Shown: positions 31,850 through 43,689 of the stretch, piece by piece
Position numbering within the stretch: position 1 is the stretch's first letter
Layout: every line of letters begins with the position of its first letter
Assembly: GCA_017311185.1 (NCBI GenBank)
Contig: JAESUZ010001068.1
Span: 79,349-143,348 of the forward strand
Length of the DNA: 64,000 nt
Source: Proteles cristata cristata
Lineage: Eukaryota > Chordata > Mammalia > Carnivora > Hyaenidae
Reading direction: 5' to 3'
Notes under the pieces: model-generated
What the model saw: the letters and a program-made list of their open reading frames with translations, nothing else
What the model was told of the DNA's origin: nothing
The model's database searches: none
Program-made: the position numbers and the translations under genes

Positions 31850-33781
31850 ATAATATCTATTCTTCAGGACCTTTAAAGATAAAAGCCTTAGAATATGATC
31901 CAAACTTTCATTTAGAAATTTCTGGAGGGGCTACAGAAGAGTAAGAACAAGCCAAAACTAGGCCAGAATATGCAAACACTGAAACCCAGCTTCAAATATA
32001 TGAGTTCAGAGCTTGGAACTAGCCCCAGCACAAAAGCCTGCCAGAAGAAATAGTAAATGCTTTTTGAGGGAAAGGAGTACCATCAAATCTTCTATACAAT
32101 TTTTATATATCATGGCTGACATGCAACAAAAAATATGTTAGGCATCGCAGCCTGGAAAACAAAGCCAAGAAAACAAAGAAAAGAGACAAAACAAATGTTA
32201 GAAACAGATCCACAAATACCCATGTGGAGAAGCCATTTTATATAAACTCTAAATCAACTAAAATTTAAGAATGATGGGGAATTTTATAAGAAAGCCGAAA
32301 TCTATTAAAAATGAATGAACTTGAAATGACTTTATGGTATGTAAATCATACTGCAGTTAAAAAGGGGAAAAGGACCCAACAACGCAAAGCAGTAGCCATG
32401 ACATTATTTTGTAGAGATCATAAAGATGCATCTAGATGATGACTAAGTGATCAACTCCACCAATATTGTGTGAGTGGGTATATGTAGTTCCGAGCAGATT
32501 TTCATCAATAGTGTATTATAGGAGTTCAAAAATTCTGAAAGCAGTATGGCTGGAAGTCTAGGCAAGATACTTCAGAGAACCATCTTACGTCACCCAAGTG
32601 CCCCCTAAGTTGGGACAGAGACAGTGATGTCGAAGGGAGCATGAAGAATTTAAGTAAAATGGTGTCATGAAATGTGAAATTGAAAATATTTAGAACAGTG
32701 CCTCTGAGTTACCAGACATTTTTCGTGTAAATAGATCTACATAGTCAAAGTAATAGATACTACATGTAAAGCAAGAGGGTGAGTAAATGAGAAGATTGTT
32801 TAGTAGAAAATATCTAGTCTATAGCATCAAGGGGAAAAAGAGGGAAAATATTTCAAGAGGGCATGGGAGACATCTGAAGATATGACGAAAATGTCCAAAA
32901 CATAAGTAATTGAGGAATCAAAGAGAAAAGAAAAAACAGAAGTCACATAATATTTGTCTAACTTTCCCCCAGATTAACCCCCCCATATCAAACGTGCATG
33001 AATGCATGCACACGTAGGAAGAGGTATTTGAGTCAAAGTTCTAAAACCAAAAACAGTGAGAGAAAAATTCTAAAAACACAAAAGAGAAAATAAAATGAAT
33101 CATCTTGAAAGACGAATAATAAGAAAGAGGCTCAACTGAAATATCAGAATCACAAAGCCAAGGGCACATCATCCACACAGAGCTGAAGGGAAGGAGCCAC
33201 TAGTCCAGAATCCTGGATGCTGAAAGAATATTTTCCCAAGGTAAAGGCAAAATGAAGGCATAATTAGACCATTACTGAGTTATACACTAGTAGAACTTTA
33301 TCTAAAGAATACTACAGAAGTTGTTTAGTCGAAAAAATAGTGACTCCCAGGGTAGGCATAGAAATGCAGAAATGCATTATATATAAAGTGTACCTATAAT
33401 TGCAGCCATAATTATATACTGTGATATTGTAAAAAAAAATTTAATTCTTACAATAATATAAAGTATATAAAGTTAAAATATAAGGCAATAATGGTATAGA
33501 AGTAAGGAAAGAGAGTAATGTGTTATACAGTTTGTAAGCTCAAGAAATAAGAAAATGCTCTAGAAATTGTCACAGCAAGAATGCAAGTAATAAGCCACAG
33601 GGTGACCAATATTCACATAGCAAACAGAAGTGTAAACAATGAGATAAGAGAAGGGGAAAAGAATGATAAGAATATTGGAATAAACCAAAAGAAATTTAAA
33701 AAAAAACAGGAAATAGAAGCACAGATTAGATGTGATAAGTAGAAATATTAAGGCAGAAACTTCCAATAAAAACATCGTGTT

Positions 33782-33998
33782 GGGGATCCTGGGGGGCTCA
33801 GTCGGGTGAGCATCTAACTTCGGCTCAGGTCATGATCTCATAGTCTGTGAGTTCGAGCCTTGCATCCGGCTCTGGGCTGACAGCTCGGAGCCTGGAGACT
33901 GTTTCAGATTCTGTGTCTCCCTCTCTCCCTGCCCCTCCCCTGCTCGTGCTCTGTCTCTCTCTGTCTCAAAAATAAATAAACAATACAAAAATTTTAAA
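33782..33998 (+). mobile_element. Felid tRNA-type SINE
   Basis: Starts ggggatcctggggggctcag and keeps a B box gagttcgagccttgc, ctcggagcctggagactgtt and the tail tctcaaaaataaataaacaa. The head has several substitutions. The target duplication (aaaaacatcgtgtt versus aaaaatcagtgttt) is imperfect. Inserted in the L1M. Confidence 0.92.
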
Positions 33999-35717
33999 AA
34001 TCAGTGTTTAGGTCATATATGAATAGACTAAGTATACTAGTTAAAAGATAGAAGTTTTCATACTAAAGTGAAATATATACTATATATTCTTACAGAAAAT
34101 TAAAGATACAGAAATGTTGATGGATAAAAGATGGTACCATGCAAATAATAGCTAATAGCCACAGTAATGAGCTAATCACAATAATGACAAGGCCATATAG
34201 CCATCAAATATCAGACACAGTAAACTTGGAAGCACACAGGATTGTTAGTTAAAAAAGAAACATTTTATAGCCACTAAAGGGTCACTCCTCTGGGGAGATA
34301 AAAATTCTAAAAATACTGTCACCTATGAACATAGCCTCCAAGTACCCGTGAGCAAAGACCGTAAATTGACAAAGAAACTGTTGTTACGGGAGAGCTGTAC
34401 AAACCTCACTTTGCAACTAAAAGCAAAAACAGACAAACTGGTCAGTTGCTGTACAGAAAACTTAATATAATTAATAGATTTCATAAGCTTGATGTATACA
34501 GAATATATGCATCCAAGAGAAGTAGGTTTTGCATTTTTATCTGTATCTGCAGCATTTACTAAAAGTCCCTATATGCTGAACCACAAAGCAAGTCTCAAGA
34601 AATGAGTCTACAATTGAAAGCAGACTCACCGCATTCTCTGACCATGACAGAGCTGAGCTAGAAGCCAATATGAACATGAAAATGATAAGACGGAGATAAT
34701 TTCCAAATATCAAAAAAAGCAACACATTTCTTAATAAATTGTGGATCAAAGAAAAAAATTCACAAAGGAAAATTAGGAAATATTTTGTCATATATGATTG
34801 TACAACCACAGTGAAAGATGCCTGAGGTGCTGCTACAGCTGTGCTTGGCCGGGGGGAGATTTAGGGACTTAATTCATATATTTAAAAAGGTTAAAGGTTC
34901 AAAAAGCAATCTGACTATCGGTTTCAAGTCGTTAGGGTAAAGAATAAATTAAATTTAAAAGGATAGTTAAGCACAAAATAAAGATAAAGTCAGAAATTGA
35001 AAAATGAAACAAATTAGTATATCAAAAACACAATTGACTAAATCTGACTCGAGTGGAAATAGAAAAAATCTGAAAAGTTCTGGATTTGTTAAAGAGTTTG
35101 ATAAGTAAATCTATAATTAAACTTAATCCATACCAAAAGAAATTCCTCCAGGCCAATACACCTTCCGACTCTACTAAACACTTACAGAATAAACAAATTC
35201 TACAAGACTCTTATATACCAAGTGCTCTTCCAGGAAGGGAGGAAACATTTTCCAATTGTCTTGATGAGGTCAGAACCATTTTGATAATGAAACCTTACAT
35301 GCACTTTATAGATAAAGGTTGTATGGGGACTGGGTAGTCACTGAATTACACCCCACTCCGCCACCAGAAATATCTACATCTTCTTAATCCCTGGATCTGT
35401 GCGTATGGTACCTCATATGGTAAAAGGACCGTGTAGATGTGATTAAGTTAAGCATCTGAGCTATGGAGATTTTCCCAGATTGGCTGAGCGGGTTTAAGGT
35501 AGTCACGGGGTCCTCGCAAGAGGAAGACAGGAAGATCGATCAGTAGTAGGAGTTGTGATGACCCACACGAGAAGCTGGAGAGACGAGAGGAAGGGACCAT
35601 AAGCCAAAGACGGCAGGTAGCCTCTAGAAGCTGAAAAACCAAGCGGGTGGATTCTGCTCTGAAGCATCCAGAAAGATGCCAGCCGCTGACAGCTTGAGTT
35701 TAGACTTCTGCCCTCTA

Positions 35718-35940
35718 GGGGCACCTGGGTGGCTTAGTCAGTTGAGCTTCCGACTTTGGCTCAGGTAACAGTCGCTTGGCTCATGGGTTCAAGCTCCGCG
35801 TCGGGCTTTGTCCTGACAGCTCAGAGCCTGAAGCCTGCTTCTGATCCTGTGTCTCCCTCTCTCTCTGCTCCTCCTTCGCTCACATTCTGTCTCTCTCTCT
35901 CCCTCTCTCTCTTTCTCTCTCTCAAAAATAAATAAACATT
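35718..35940 (+). mobile_element. Felid SINE, first of a tandem pair
   Basis: Starts ggggcacctgggtggcttag and ends tctcaaaaataaataaacat t, directly joined to the next SINE. The left duplication agacttctgccctc is at 35702-35715. Its partner lies beyond the second SINE at 36152-36165, so the two copies share one target duplication. Confidence 0.95.
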
Positions 35941-36150
35941 GGGGCACCTGGGTGGCTCAGTAGGTTGAGCATCTGACTTCAGCCCGGTCATAATCTCATG
36001 GTTCATGAGTTCGAGCCCCACGTCAGGCTTGCTGCTATCAGCACAGAATCTGCTTCAAATCCTCTGTCCCCACCTCCCTCTGCACTTCACCCGCTCATGC
36101 TCTCTCTCTGTCTCTCTCAAAAATTAAAAGAAAAATTTTTAATTAAAAAA
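35941..36150 (+). mobile_element. Felid SINE, second of a tandem pair
   Basis: Starts ggggcacctgggtggctcag right after the first copy's A-tail and ends in a long mixed A/T tail (ctctctcaaaaattaaaaga). Its sequence differs from the first copy (for example taggttgagcatctgacttc and tgctgctatcagcacagaat), so it is not a simple local duplication of it. Confidence 0.95.
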
Positions 36151-37026
36151 AAGACTTCTGCCCTCCAGTACTGTAAGTTAATAAATTTGTGTTTTTTAAA
36201 CCATCAGGTTTATGGAAATTTGTTACAGCAGCCACAGGACACTAATACAGAGACCGAGGTCTCCAATGCACATGGATGCAGAAATCCTCAAAGTGAGTAT
36301 TGGAGACTCAGGTCCATGACACATGACAACAGGCAGTCCATGGCAGTCCGCTCCACGCACAGCAGGGATGCCGGGGGTGCAGAAGTTCAGAGGCGACATT
36401 TGAACGGCGGTCACCATCGGCCCCCGTGATAACCAAACAAAGAAGAGAAGCTGTACGGTTATCTCAGTAGATAGATAAAAGGCATGTGATAAAATACATT
36501 TATTCATGGTTTAAAGATTAATGATTTCAGCAGACTTGGTATACAGTGCAACGTGCTTCATCTAATAAAAACCATTGGAAAAAACAAAACAATGAGCATC
36601 ACAATGACAAAGAACTGGGGATGTTTTACCTGGTGTTGGGAACAAAAATGCTGCCATCCCTTCTATCACGAAATGCACTGAAAATTCCAGCCACTGTAAC
36701 AAAGCAAGAAAAAGAAATTACAGTTGCAAGATTGGGTGAAATATGCTCAGATGAGACAATGTTGTATGTAATGAATTCTAGGTTTTCATGGACAAATCAG
36801 AATAATTAATAAGTAAATTTAATAAGCCCTCTGGATATGAGGCCCATGGACGTTAGGAAAACAGAATTCAAAAAGACGCCATTAACCACGACTTGGTAAC
36901 TCTAACTTCCTAAAAACAACTAAATATGTGCACAGATCTGTACACAGAAATGACAAAATAGCCTTTGAAAAAATTAAACAAAAATAATGGACTGAAATAC
37001 GTAATAGTTAAATACCAATACTTTCT

Positions 37027-37251
37027 TTTTTTTTTTTTTTAATGTTTTATTTATTTCTAGGAGAGAGAGACAGCGTGAGCAGGGGAGGGTCAGAGAGAGA
37101 GGAGTCACAGACTCTGAAACAGGCTCCAGGCTCTGAGCTGGCAGTCAGCACAGAGCCCGACGCGGGGCTCGAACCCACAAACCGCAAGATCATGACCTAA
37201 GCGAAAGTCGGAAAGTCGGACGCTTAACCGACTAAGCCACCCAGGCGCCCC
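37027..37251 (-). mobile_element. Young felid SINE, 'gactgccagctcag' subfamily
   Basis: Antisense, close to consensus, with perfect duplications aataccaatactttct at 37011-37026 and 37252-37267. It has the subfamily marks ctgagctggcagtcagcac and gagtcacagactctgaaaca. The head holds a private 9-bp tandem duplication (gaaagtcggaaagtcgga, near 37203). It is the most recent insertion in the L1M stack. Confidence 0.97.
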
Positions 37252-38752
37252 AATACCAATACTTTCTAAGTTAATCTCTGGTTTAACGTCATCTTAAGAT
37301 CTTGGCCAATATGTTTTTGGGAACAGTGATTCAAAAACTCATTCTAAGCCGGTTCTAAAACTTGTATGGAAATGGAACGGACCAAGAATAGCTAAGACTG
37401 TCTTCGAAAAGAAGGCAGCGACAAAAATTACCGCGCCAGAAATCAAGCTTTATTGGAAAGCTCCCGTGATGAAGTTAGTGTTAAAAAGCAAGGGCAGACA
37501 AGGAGGCCAGCGGAAGGGTGGAGACTCCAGAAACAGATACACTTTTCAGACAAATAATTTTTCATAGCGGTGGTCCAGAGTGGCGGGGAGACGTCTGCTC
37601 AATAAGCAATGCTGCGTCCACTTGACACGCATATGGAAAAAATATATCTCGTCCTCTTACCATTGGACACAAAACCAATTTCCAAAACTGCTGAAAATCT
37701 GAATGTGAAAAAGGGGCGAGTTAGGAGACTATCTTAACGATCATTCGATGGCAGAGGTTTCTCAGATGGGACATGAAACGCACGAAGGGTGCCAAGGAGG
37801 CCTGATGGATGCTCACATTAAAATTCGGAACTTGTGTTGGTCAAGATACCAAAAAGAGCAAATGGGAAAACCCCCAAATGAAAGCAAATATTCACAGTAC
37901 CTGTGACCAAGGACTCCAAAACCAACATGGAAAAAACAGCAACATTCAATAGAAATAATGGTGACGGATCTGAACAGGCAGGTCAGAGAAGAAATCCTAA
38001 AGACCAGAACCGATGTGAAACAGGGTCCACACTCATTAGGAATCCAGAAAAGGCCAATAAAGATCGTGACACAGTACCATTTTGTAGCCCCTGAGAGAAT
38101 AAAACGTCCAAGGTCAGACATCACCAAGTGTTGGCAAGGATATGGGAAAATTGGAACACAAGTATGGCGGCACCCGTGTTAGGTCTCAGGGCTTGTTAGG
38201 GAAGCCAGGGATGGGATCTCTTGCGGATAAACACGCTGAATATGCTTCTTGCCATTGCACTCGATAACCTCTACAAGGTACCCCATGGAGCCGCACACAC
38301 TCAGGAACCAAAGGCATAGCCTCACACAATACGGTCCCACGCTGGAGTCAGCCCCAACGCCCACTGGTGGTAGAATGTTGAGATAAATTGTGGAATGATT
38401 ATACAGTGGAGCACCCTGCAGTAAGATTAAGGAGTAAATCACTCGTCTGTAAAAGCACATGGGAGAACCCCTCAAGCATAACACGGAGTGGAAGAAACAC
38501 ACACAAAGGAAAATAGACCGCATGATTCCATTTCTATAGAACGCAGAACAGGCGATGGCTAACCTGGCAGACAGTGGTCAGAGGGTGGCTGCCTTTGCAA
38601 AGAGGAGGGTGGTCACGGCTGGAAAGGGGCACCGGGTGTCTGGAGCCCTGGTGATGTAAGAGTCTGGATCCGGGTGGGGGTTTTGTGGCGGTGTCTGCTC
38701 CGTGAAAATTTGTTTCACTCTGCACATTGGACACAAATGGTCTGTGTTCTTT

Positions 38753-38754
<2 letters not shown>

Positions 38755-38802
<48 letters not shown>
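38755..38802. repeat. (TG)24 microsatellite
   Basis: Forty-eight bp of perfect TG. It sits inside the L1M 3' UTR where the consensus carries a short tgtatgtatgtta motif just before the polyadenylation signal, so it probably expanded from L1 sequence. Likely polymorphic. Confidence 0.96.
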
Positions 38803-38803
<1 letters not shown>

Positions 38804-38842
38804 CATTATAATTAAATACTAGTTGCAAATTAAAAAAAAAAA

Positions 38843-39224
38843 AAGAAAGAAAGAAAAGAGAAGAAAGACCCCTGGAGAAACTTATAGCAAAGGCATGTTT
38901 CCTCATTTTGTAGTGAACATGATAAGGCCGAGGCCTGGAAGCTTCCCAACTGTTCTGTCCAGCTGGCTCCTGGCTACAGAATTAGAGAGAGAAGGTTGGG
39001 GGTGTTTGGCCTATCTGGGTAGCTGCAGCCATGGGTGCATAAGTGATACCCAAACTGTGCCTGGAATAAACCCAGACAGACACCCAGTTCTGGACTCTGT
39101 GTTACCATCAGCCATGGTTGTTCACCAGAGGCACCATCAAAGAGGGGAGAGAGAGAGTATGAGCATGCACTCACGCACACGTATTATAAAATAGAATTGA
39201 AATAAAATAAAAATAGATTTAACA
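38843..39224. other. Unassigned interval after the L1M
   Basis: About 380 bp. It opens with a purine run (gaaagaaagaaaagagaaga) next to the L1 A-tail, then single-copy-looking DNA. No gene recognised. Confidence 0.35.
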
Positions 39225-39393
39225 GGGGTGCCTGGGTGGCTTTCGGCTCAGGTCGCGATCTCACGCCGTGGGTTCGAGCCCCCGCCGGGCTCTGTGCTGA
39301 CTGCTCGGAGCCTGAGCTGCTTCAGATTCTGTGTCTCCTCTCTGCCTCCCCTATTCACTTTCTGTGTCTCTCTCAAAACAAAGACATTAAAAA
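39225..39393 (+). mobile_element. Felid SINE with a deletion removing the A box
   Basis: It reads ggggtgcctgggtggctttc ggctcaggtcgcg, so about 20 bp between 'gggtggct' and 'ttcggctcagg' (the part that should read cagtcggttaagcgtccgac) is missing. The B-box region survives (gtgggttcgagcccccgccg), as does a short CT arm and tail (tctctcaaaacaaagacatt). Loss of the A box should silence polymerase III transcription of this copy. Confidence 0.92.
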
Positions 39394-40594
39394 ATTAAAA
39401 AATAGAAGTAGGCAAAAAAAGAAAGCGAGTCATTGCCAGGAAGCGGCTTGCAGGCCTCGGGCTGGTCAGCCCCAACCCCAGGCGCACGGGCAGGCCGGGC
39501 TCAGGCAGGCACTGGGGCAGCAGTTTGAGGCGTAACTCTCCTTTCTCAGGAAACCTCACTTAAGGCCGCCACTGACTGGACGGCCCACAGACGCACCGAG
39601 GGTAACCCGCTTCACTGAAAGTCAGCTGTGGCCGGTGTCGGGACACGCACACTAACCTGCTGGGTGACGGCTACCTGGGACCCGAGCGAATAGCCCTGGA
39701 ACTAGCGGCTGGGCCGGGCTGACAGCCACGAGGAACCACTGCAGAGCCTCTGGTCACCCCGAAGGTCACCTTCCCAGAAGCTTCCTCCTGAACGACCGCT
39801 GTCTGTCCTCACCTCCCTTGTCACTGTCTGTTGTCACCCTGTTTATTGTCTTGAAAGCACACGTGGCATAGAATCAGGGTCGTTGTGCAGACCTGGCCTC
39901 CGTTTACTATTGCATCCGTACCATGAGGCGGTGGGTGTGACCCACGGAGGACCCCCAGACCAGGCAAGCCCGTGACCCCAGTGTCACAGGACCGGAGCAC
40001 ACTTGCTTCCGTCCAGCGCTCGTGGCTTGCAACACTGGACCGAGTCGGCACCCAGTGCTCGGGGCGGGGTCTCAGACACAAGCCTTTAGGGCGCCTCGTC
40101 GTGTGACGGGCTTCAAGCCCTCCAGCCAGCTGACCTCAGGGCCCCGCGCCCGTCCCTCGGGTTTCCTGACCCCACGCCCTCTGTGCCATGAAGAGATCGT
40201 GCAAATCAGAGACCTGGAGCAAAGCCCAGCCAGCCGTGGCTCTTGGCTTTAGGGCAAACCTCGGAAATTAAATAACACGCAGTGGCACAGTGTGCCCAGC
40301 CAATCAGGACTGCTTTAAAGAATCAGCTGTGAATTAGTCTCTGCTCTGAGTTTTCTCCCCATCAGTCATTTTGTGAAATGAAATTAGGCAAACAATGAAG
40401 GGAAGAGGCGCTGATCACAACTGTCTGACATCTGCCTCCAACATTGCATTAGGAAGCGCGGGGAGGGAAGGTGCGCCCAGAGGCGCGGGGACACAGCCTC
40501 CTGTTTATGTCACTGACTTTAGCGCCGGCTCCCAGGGTGGTGGGTGCTCTCCCAGCCAGAGGTGGGGTCCCCAGCGTTCTTGGAGAGGGGGAGG
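39394..40594. other. GC-rich interval with a possible conserved element
   Basis: No repeat and no gene recognised. The stretch 40255-40460 is AT-richer and lies between GC-rich flanks; it contains gaaattaaataacacgcagt, cagccaatcaggactgcttt and cattttgtgaaatgaaatta ggc. It looks like a conserved non-coding element by composition only. Confidence 0.4.
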
Positions 40595-41262
40595 GCAGGG
40601 TTCGCTCCCGGGAGGGGCAGGTGGGGGTCGCTCCGGGAGGGGCAGGGGGGGTCTTTCCGGGAGGGGGCAGGTGGGGGTCGCTCCGGGGAGGGGCAGGTGG
40701 GGGTCGCTCCGGGAGGGCAGGTGGGGTCGTTTCCGGGAGGGGCAGGTGGGGTCGTCCGGGAGGCAGGTGGGGGTCGTTCCGAGGCAGGTGGGGTCGCCCG
40801 GGAGGGGCAGGTGGGGGCTCGTTCCGGGAGGGGCAGGTGGGGGTCGTTCCGGGAGGGCAGGTGGGGGGTCTTTCCGGGGGGGGGCAGGTGGGGGTCTTTC
40901 CGGGAGGGCGGGGGCAGGTGGGGGGCCCAGGGGAGGGGGACGGGAGGGGCAGGTGGGGGTCTTTCTGGGGAGGGGAGGTGGGGTCTTTCCGGGAGGGGAC
41001 AGGGGGTCGTTCCGGGGAGGGGCAGGTGGGGGTCTTTCCGGGGAGGGGGCAGGTGGGGGTCGCTCCGGGAGGGGCAGGTGGGGGCTTCCGGGAGGGGCAG
41101 GTGGGGGGGTCGCAGGTGGGGCCGCCCGGTGGGGGGTCGTTCCGGGGAGGGGCAGGTGGGGGGTCGTTCCGGGGAGGGGCAGGTGGGGGGTCGTTCCGGG
41201 GAGGGGCAGGTGGGGGTCGTTCCGGGGAGGGGCAGGTGGGGGGTCGTTGTAGGGAGGCAGCT
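40595..41262 (+). repeat. G-rich minisatellite, about 26 units of 21-35 bp
   Basis: The unit is approximately ggggtcgttccggggagggg caggtgg. I count roughly 26 copies, differing mainly in the lengths of G runs and in gtcgtt / gtcgct / gtcttt variants. The last full units (41129-41243) are nearly identical 26-27 bp copies, so the array's right end has been homogenised. The + strand carries almost no T-A rich stops, so all three forward frames stay open for up to 312 codons. These frames are not genes. The G runs could form quadruplexes. Confidence 0.93.
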
Positions 41263-43689
41263 CGGCGGCAGAGGCTCCAGCGTGAGGCCCCCTGGAGGGG
41301 GAAGGGACAGCGTCCTCTGCACGTGCCCCTCCTGGGAGCGCCCCGCCCCCTGCACCCGATTCAGAACTGACCCCCAGCATCCGCTGGTGCCCCCCGCGCC
41401 CTCACAGCGAACCCGCTGTCTGAGCGGCCGACCCGGCGGGCACACAGGAGAGGCTCAGTGCCCTGCGGGGTCTGTACCCTGAGAGCAGACCTCACTCGGC
41501 ACCTGGGGGGGGCCGTTCTCACACCCGAGACGGCTGGGGGCCGGGGCAGAAGGACCCCGGGTGCACTTTGGCGCCAGGCGGAGTGGGGGTCCCCAGCTCC
41601 CCCCTGGGAGGCCCCCTGGTGCTGTTTGGGGAGCACCTGCCGGGGGGCGGGCGCGGGGCCAGGTGCAGGGTCCGCCGACCGGGCCGGGTGGGCTGCGCCC
41701 GAGGGAGGGGCTTCCGGACCCCAGGAAGGCCTGCTGACTGAGTGACCCCGAGCCTCCGAGGACCCCCCTCGCAGGGGCGATGGCGAGGGCCCCCCGCACA
41801 CCTCCCGGAGCCGCTGCGATGCGAGGGAGGCTCCACTTCACGCTGAGCAGGCTCCTCGGAGGCGGAGCGGGGCGCATGGAGGGTTCCCCCAAGGCACATG
41901 CGGGGGGTGGGGCAGGATTACTGGTCCCGGTTTGACCATGCGGTGGGCGGGGACGAGGTACACAGAGGCCGGTGGGCGGCCGGGCACCACGGCGTTTTGG
42001 CGAGCAAGCCCCCCTCACCGGCTGGCCTCCCGCCGGGGGTGCAGGCTGGGCGGAGGCCACAGTCCGGTCGGGGAATCTCCGGGTGAGTCCTCCGCCCTGG
42101 GGTGGGGGAGGGGCTCACAGCGCAGGAGCTCATTCCCGGGGTCTTGGGTGAGGCTTGGAGCCCAACGGCAGGGGCCCTGGGAGCCAGGCGGGTCTCGGGG
42201 AACAGAGTCCACAGCCCTGACCTCTGACGGCGAGAGGGTCAGCGAGGCCCACTGCAGTCACCTGGTCCTTGGGAACACAGGAGAGGAGGGGTGCTGCAGG
42301 AGAATTCCACCCCAGAGCGGGACCTCTAGCAACTTCTCCGAATGAGCACAGCTCTGCTAACTGAGCTGCTGAGATGGGGGAAGAGTGGGTGTGGGCGTGT
42401 GCCCCGGGCATCCACAAGGGCACCTTACCACCACGCCCTGGGGACATGCACTGTCCCAAGGAACTCCGCGCGGCCGTGGGGTGTCCCAGACATGGTCCTC
42501 GGCATCACAGGGCTCAGAGACAAGGCTGATGGTCACCCGAGCCTGTGCTCCTGGAGATGCTGAGGGGTCACCCAACTTTGATGAAGCCTCCGTGCCTCTC
42601 TCTCTCCCCCTCTCTGTCTCTGCATGTCTCTCTGTCTCTGTCTCTCTCAGCTCCTGAACGGCCTGGACTGGCCTCCTGATAAGACCCTCCGGCCTGTGCG
42701 TTTGGGCCCTGGAACCTCCCAACCGGCTTTCCGCACAGGTCACTCCTGTTTGTAAAACCCTGGAGACGTGTGGCCAGAGGGGTATCCCCCATAGCGAAGG
42801 CCGCCCCCCCCTTAAGAAGCCCTTCCCCCACCACAGCGTCAGTGCCCTGTGGATAAAGTGTCTCCGTACGACAGTCTGGATTCCCTTCCTGGTGGACCTC
42901 AGTCACGTGCGGCTGTTTAACACTTGAAACGTGGCTGGACGGGAACTAGGTTTTATTTTATAATTATTAATTGAAATCCAGACAGCCACATATAGCTAGT
43001 GACCCCCTAGGCAAGAATGCAAATTTAGAGGGGGAAACTGAGGCAGGGAGCAGGTGGGGGAAGGGGAGAGCCCCCTGACCCAGGCCTCCCAGCTGCGCAG
43101 CAGACGGCCACGGTCCAGGCCTGTCCTGGGAAGTCCCTGCGTCCCCGTAGCTGGGCCGCTGGACCGCACCGGTGGAGGGGAGCAGAGAACCGGACGGTGC
43201 AAAGCCTCTTTCACCTTTGAGCATCTCCTGCAGCCCCAGGACACAGAGGTCCCTCTCAGTGGCAGGTGAGGGGTCTGTCCATCACACTCTTGCCAGGACC
43301 GGGGGCTCAGGGACGCTCCTCTCCCCCCATCCTGTGACTGAAACCCGCCTCCCCGCTCTCTTCCTTCATCCCACAGAGAAATGCAGATTTTTTTTTTCCT
43401 AAAGCTTTTGGAGAATGATCCGCAATAAGAACAATTTGTGCCGCACACACATTAGCAGAGAGAAGCCTCGTATTGCACTGGCTCCTTCCTCTGTGGGCTC
43501 AGAACACCCGTTCTTTGTCTGGCTTCGCAGCCACGTTGGGCGGTGGGGGGCGACAGGTGGGACAGCCCTGTGTGCTGGGAGGCGCTGGCTGTAAATCCAC
43601 CGGGCTTCCTGGAAGCTGGGGGGCCTGCAGGGGGCGCTGCGGGAAGTTTTGCTGTCCCACTGCCCACAGTTGGGAGGTTTTCACTCAGG
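41263..43689. other. GC-rich interval, no gene identified
   Basis: About 2.4 kb of GC-rich, CpG-rich DNA with many overlapping open frames and no domain. A CT-rich tract at 42595-42652 ends in tctctctcag and looks like a splice acceptor, but no matching exon could be defended. Single-base G runs near 41500-41640 resemble the adjacent minisatellite in composition but do not repeat. Confidence 0.4.

Larger units (their letters stand above)
35342..36249 (+). mobile_element. MLT1-like MaLR LTR containing two SINEs
   Basis: Begins tgaattacaccccactccgc. It continues ttaatccctggatctgtgcg, gtgtagatgtgattaagtta and agcctctagaagctgaaaaa. After the SINE pair it resumes with agtactgtaagttaataaat, tttgtgttttttaaacc and tttgttacagcagccacagg, and ends aggacactaataca. 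The order matches an MLT1-type solo LTR. No matching 5-bp duplication could be seen (gtcac on the left, gagac on the right), perhaps through decay. It is inserted in the L1M, and the pair of SINEs is inserted in it. Confidence 0.75.
31850..38842 (+). mobile_element. Near-full-length ancient L1M, heavily nested
   Basis: Landmarks occur in L1 order over 7 kb. An ORF1-like start holds ggctgacatgcaacaaaaaa (32114). A later ORF1 part holds ccagaatcctggatgctgaa (33206). The ORF2 endonuclease region holds ggtaccatgcaaataatagc (34133) and cattctctgaccatgacaga (34632). ORF2 thumb/RT entry holds tcctccaggccaatacacct (35145). After an LTR insertion, RT continues with aaaggcatgtgataaaatac (36478) and the C-terminal part with gaacggaccaagaatagcta (37374). 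The 3' UTR holds aggagggtggtcacggctgg (38602) and ends in an A-tail (38830-38841). Frames are destroyed throughout. SINEs at 33782 and 37027 and an LTR at 35342 lie inside. About 5.6 kb is L1 itself. The left boundary is approximate. Confidence 0.72.

Noticed and set aside
40395..41482. Four overlapping open frames of 285-312 codons on both strands
   Set aside because: All run through the 40.6-kb minisatellite; being open in every forward frame and on the reverse strand marks a composition artefact.
42595..42720. CT-rich tract ending in tctctctcag, a possible splice acceptor
   Set aside because: No donor-bounded exon with a credible frame follows; CT tracts are also common in local SINE-like DNA.
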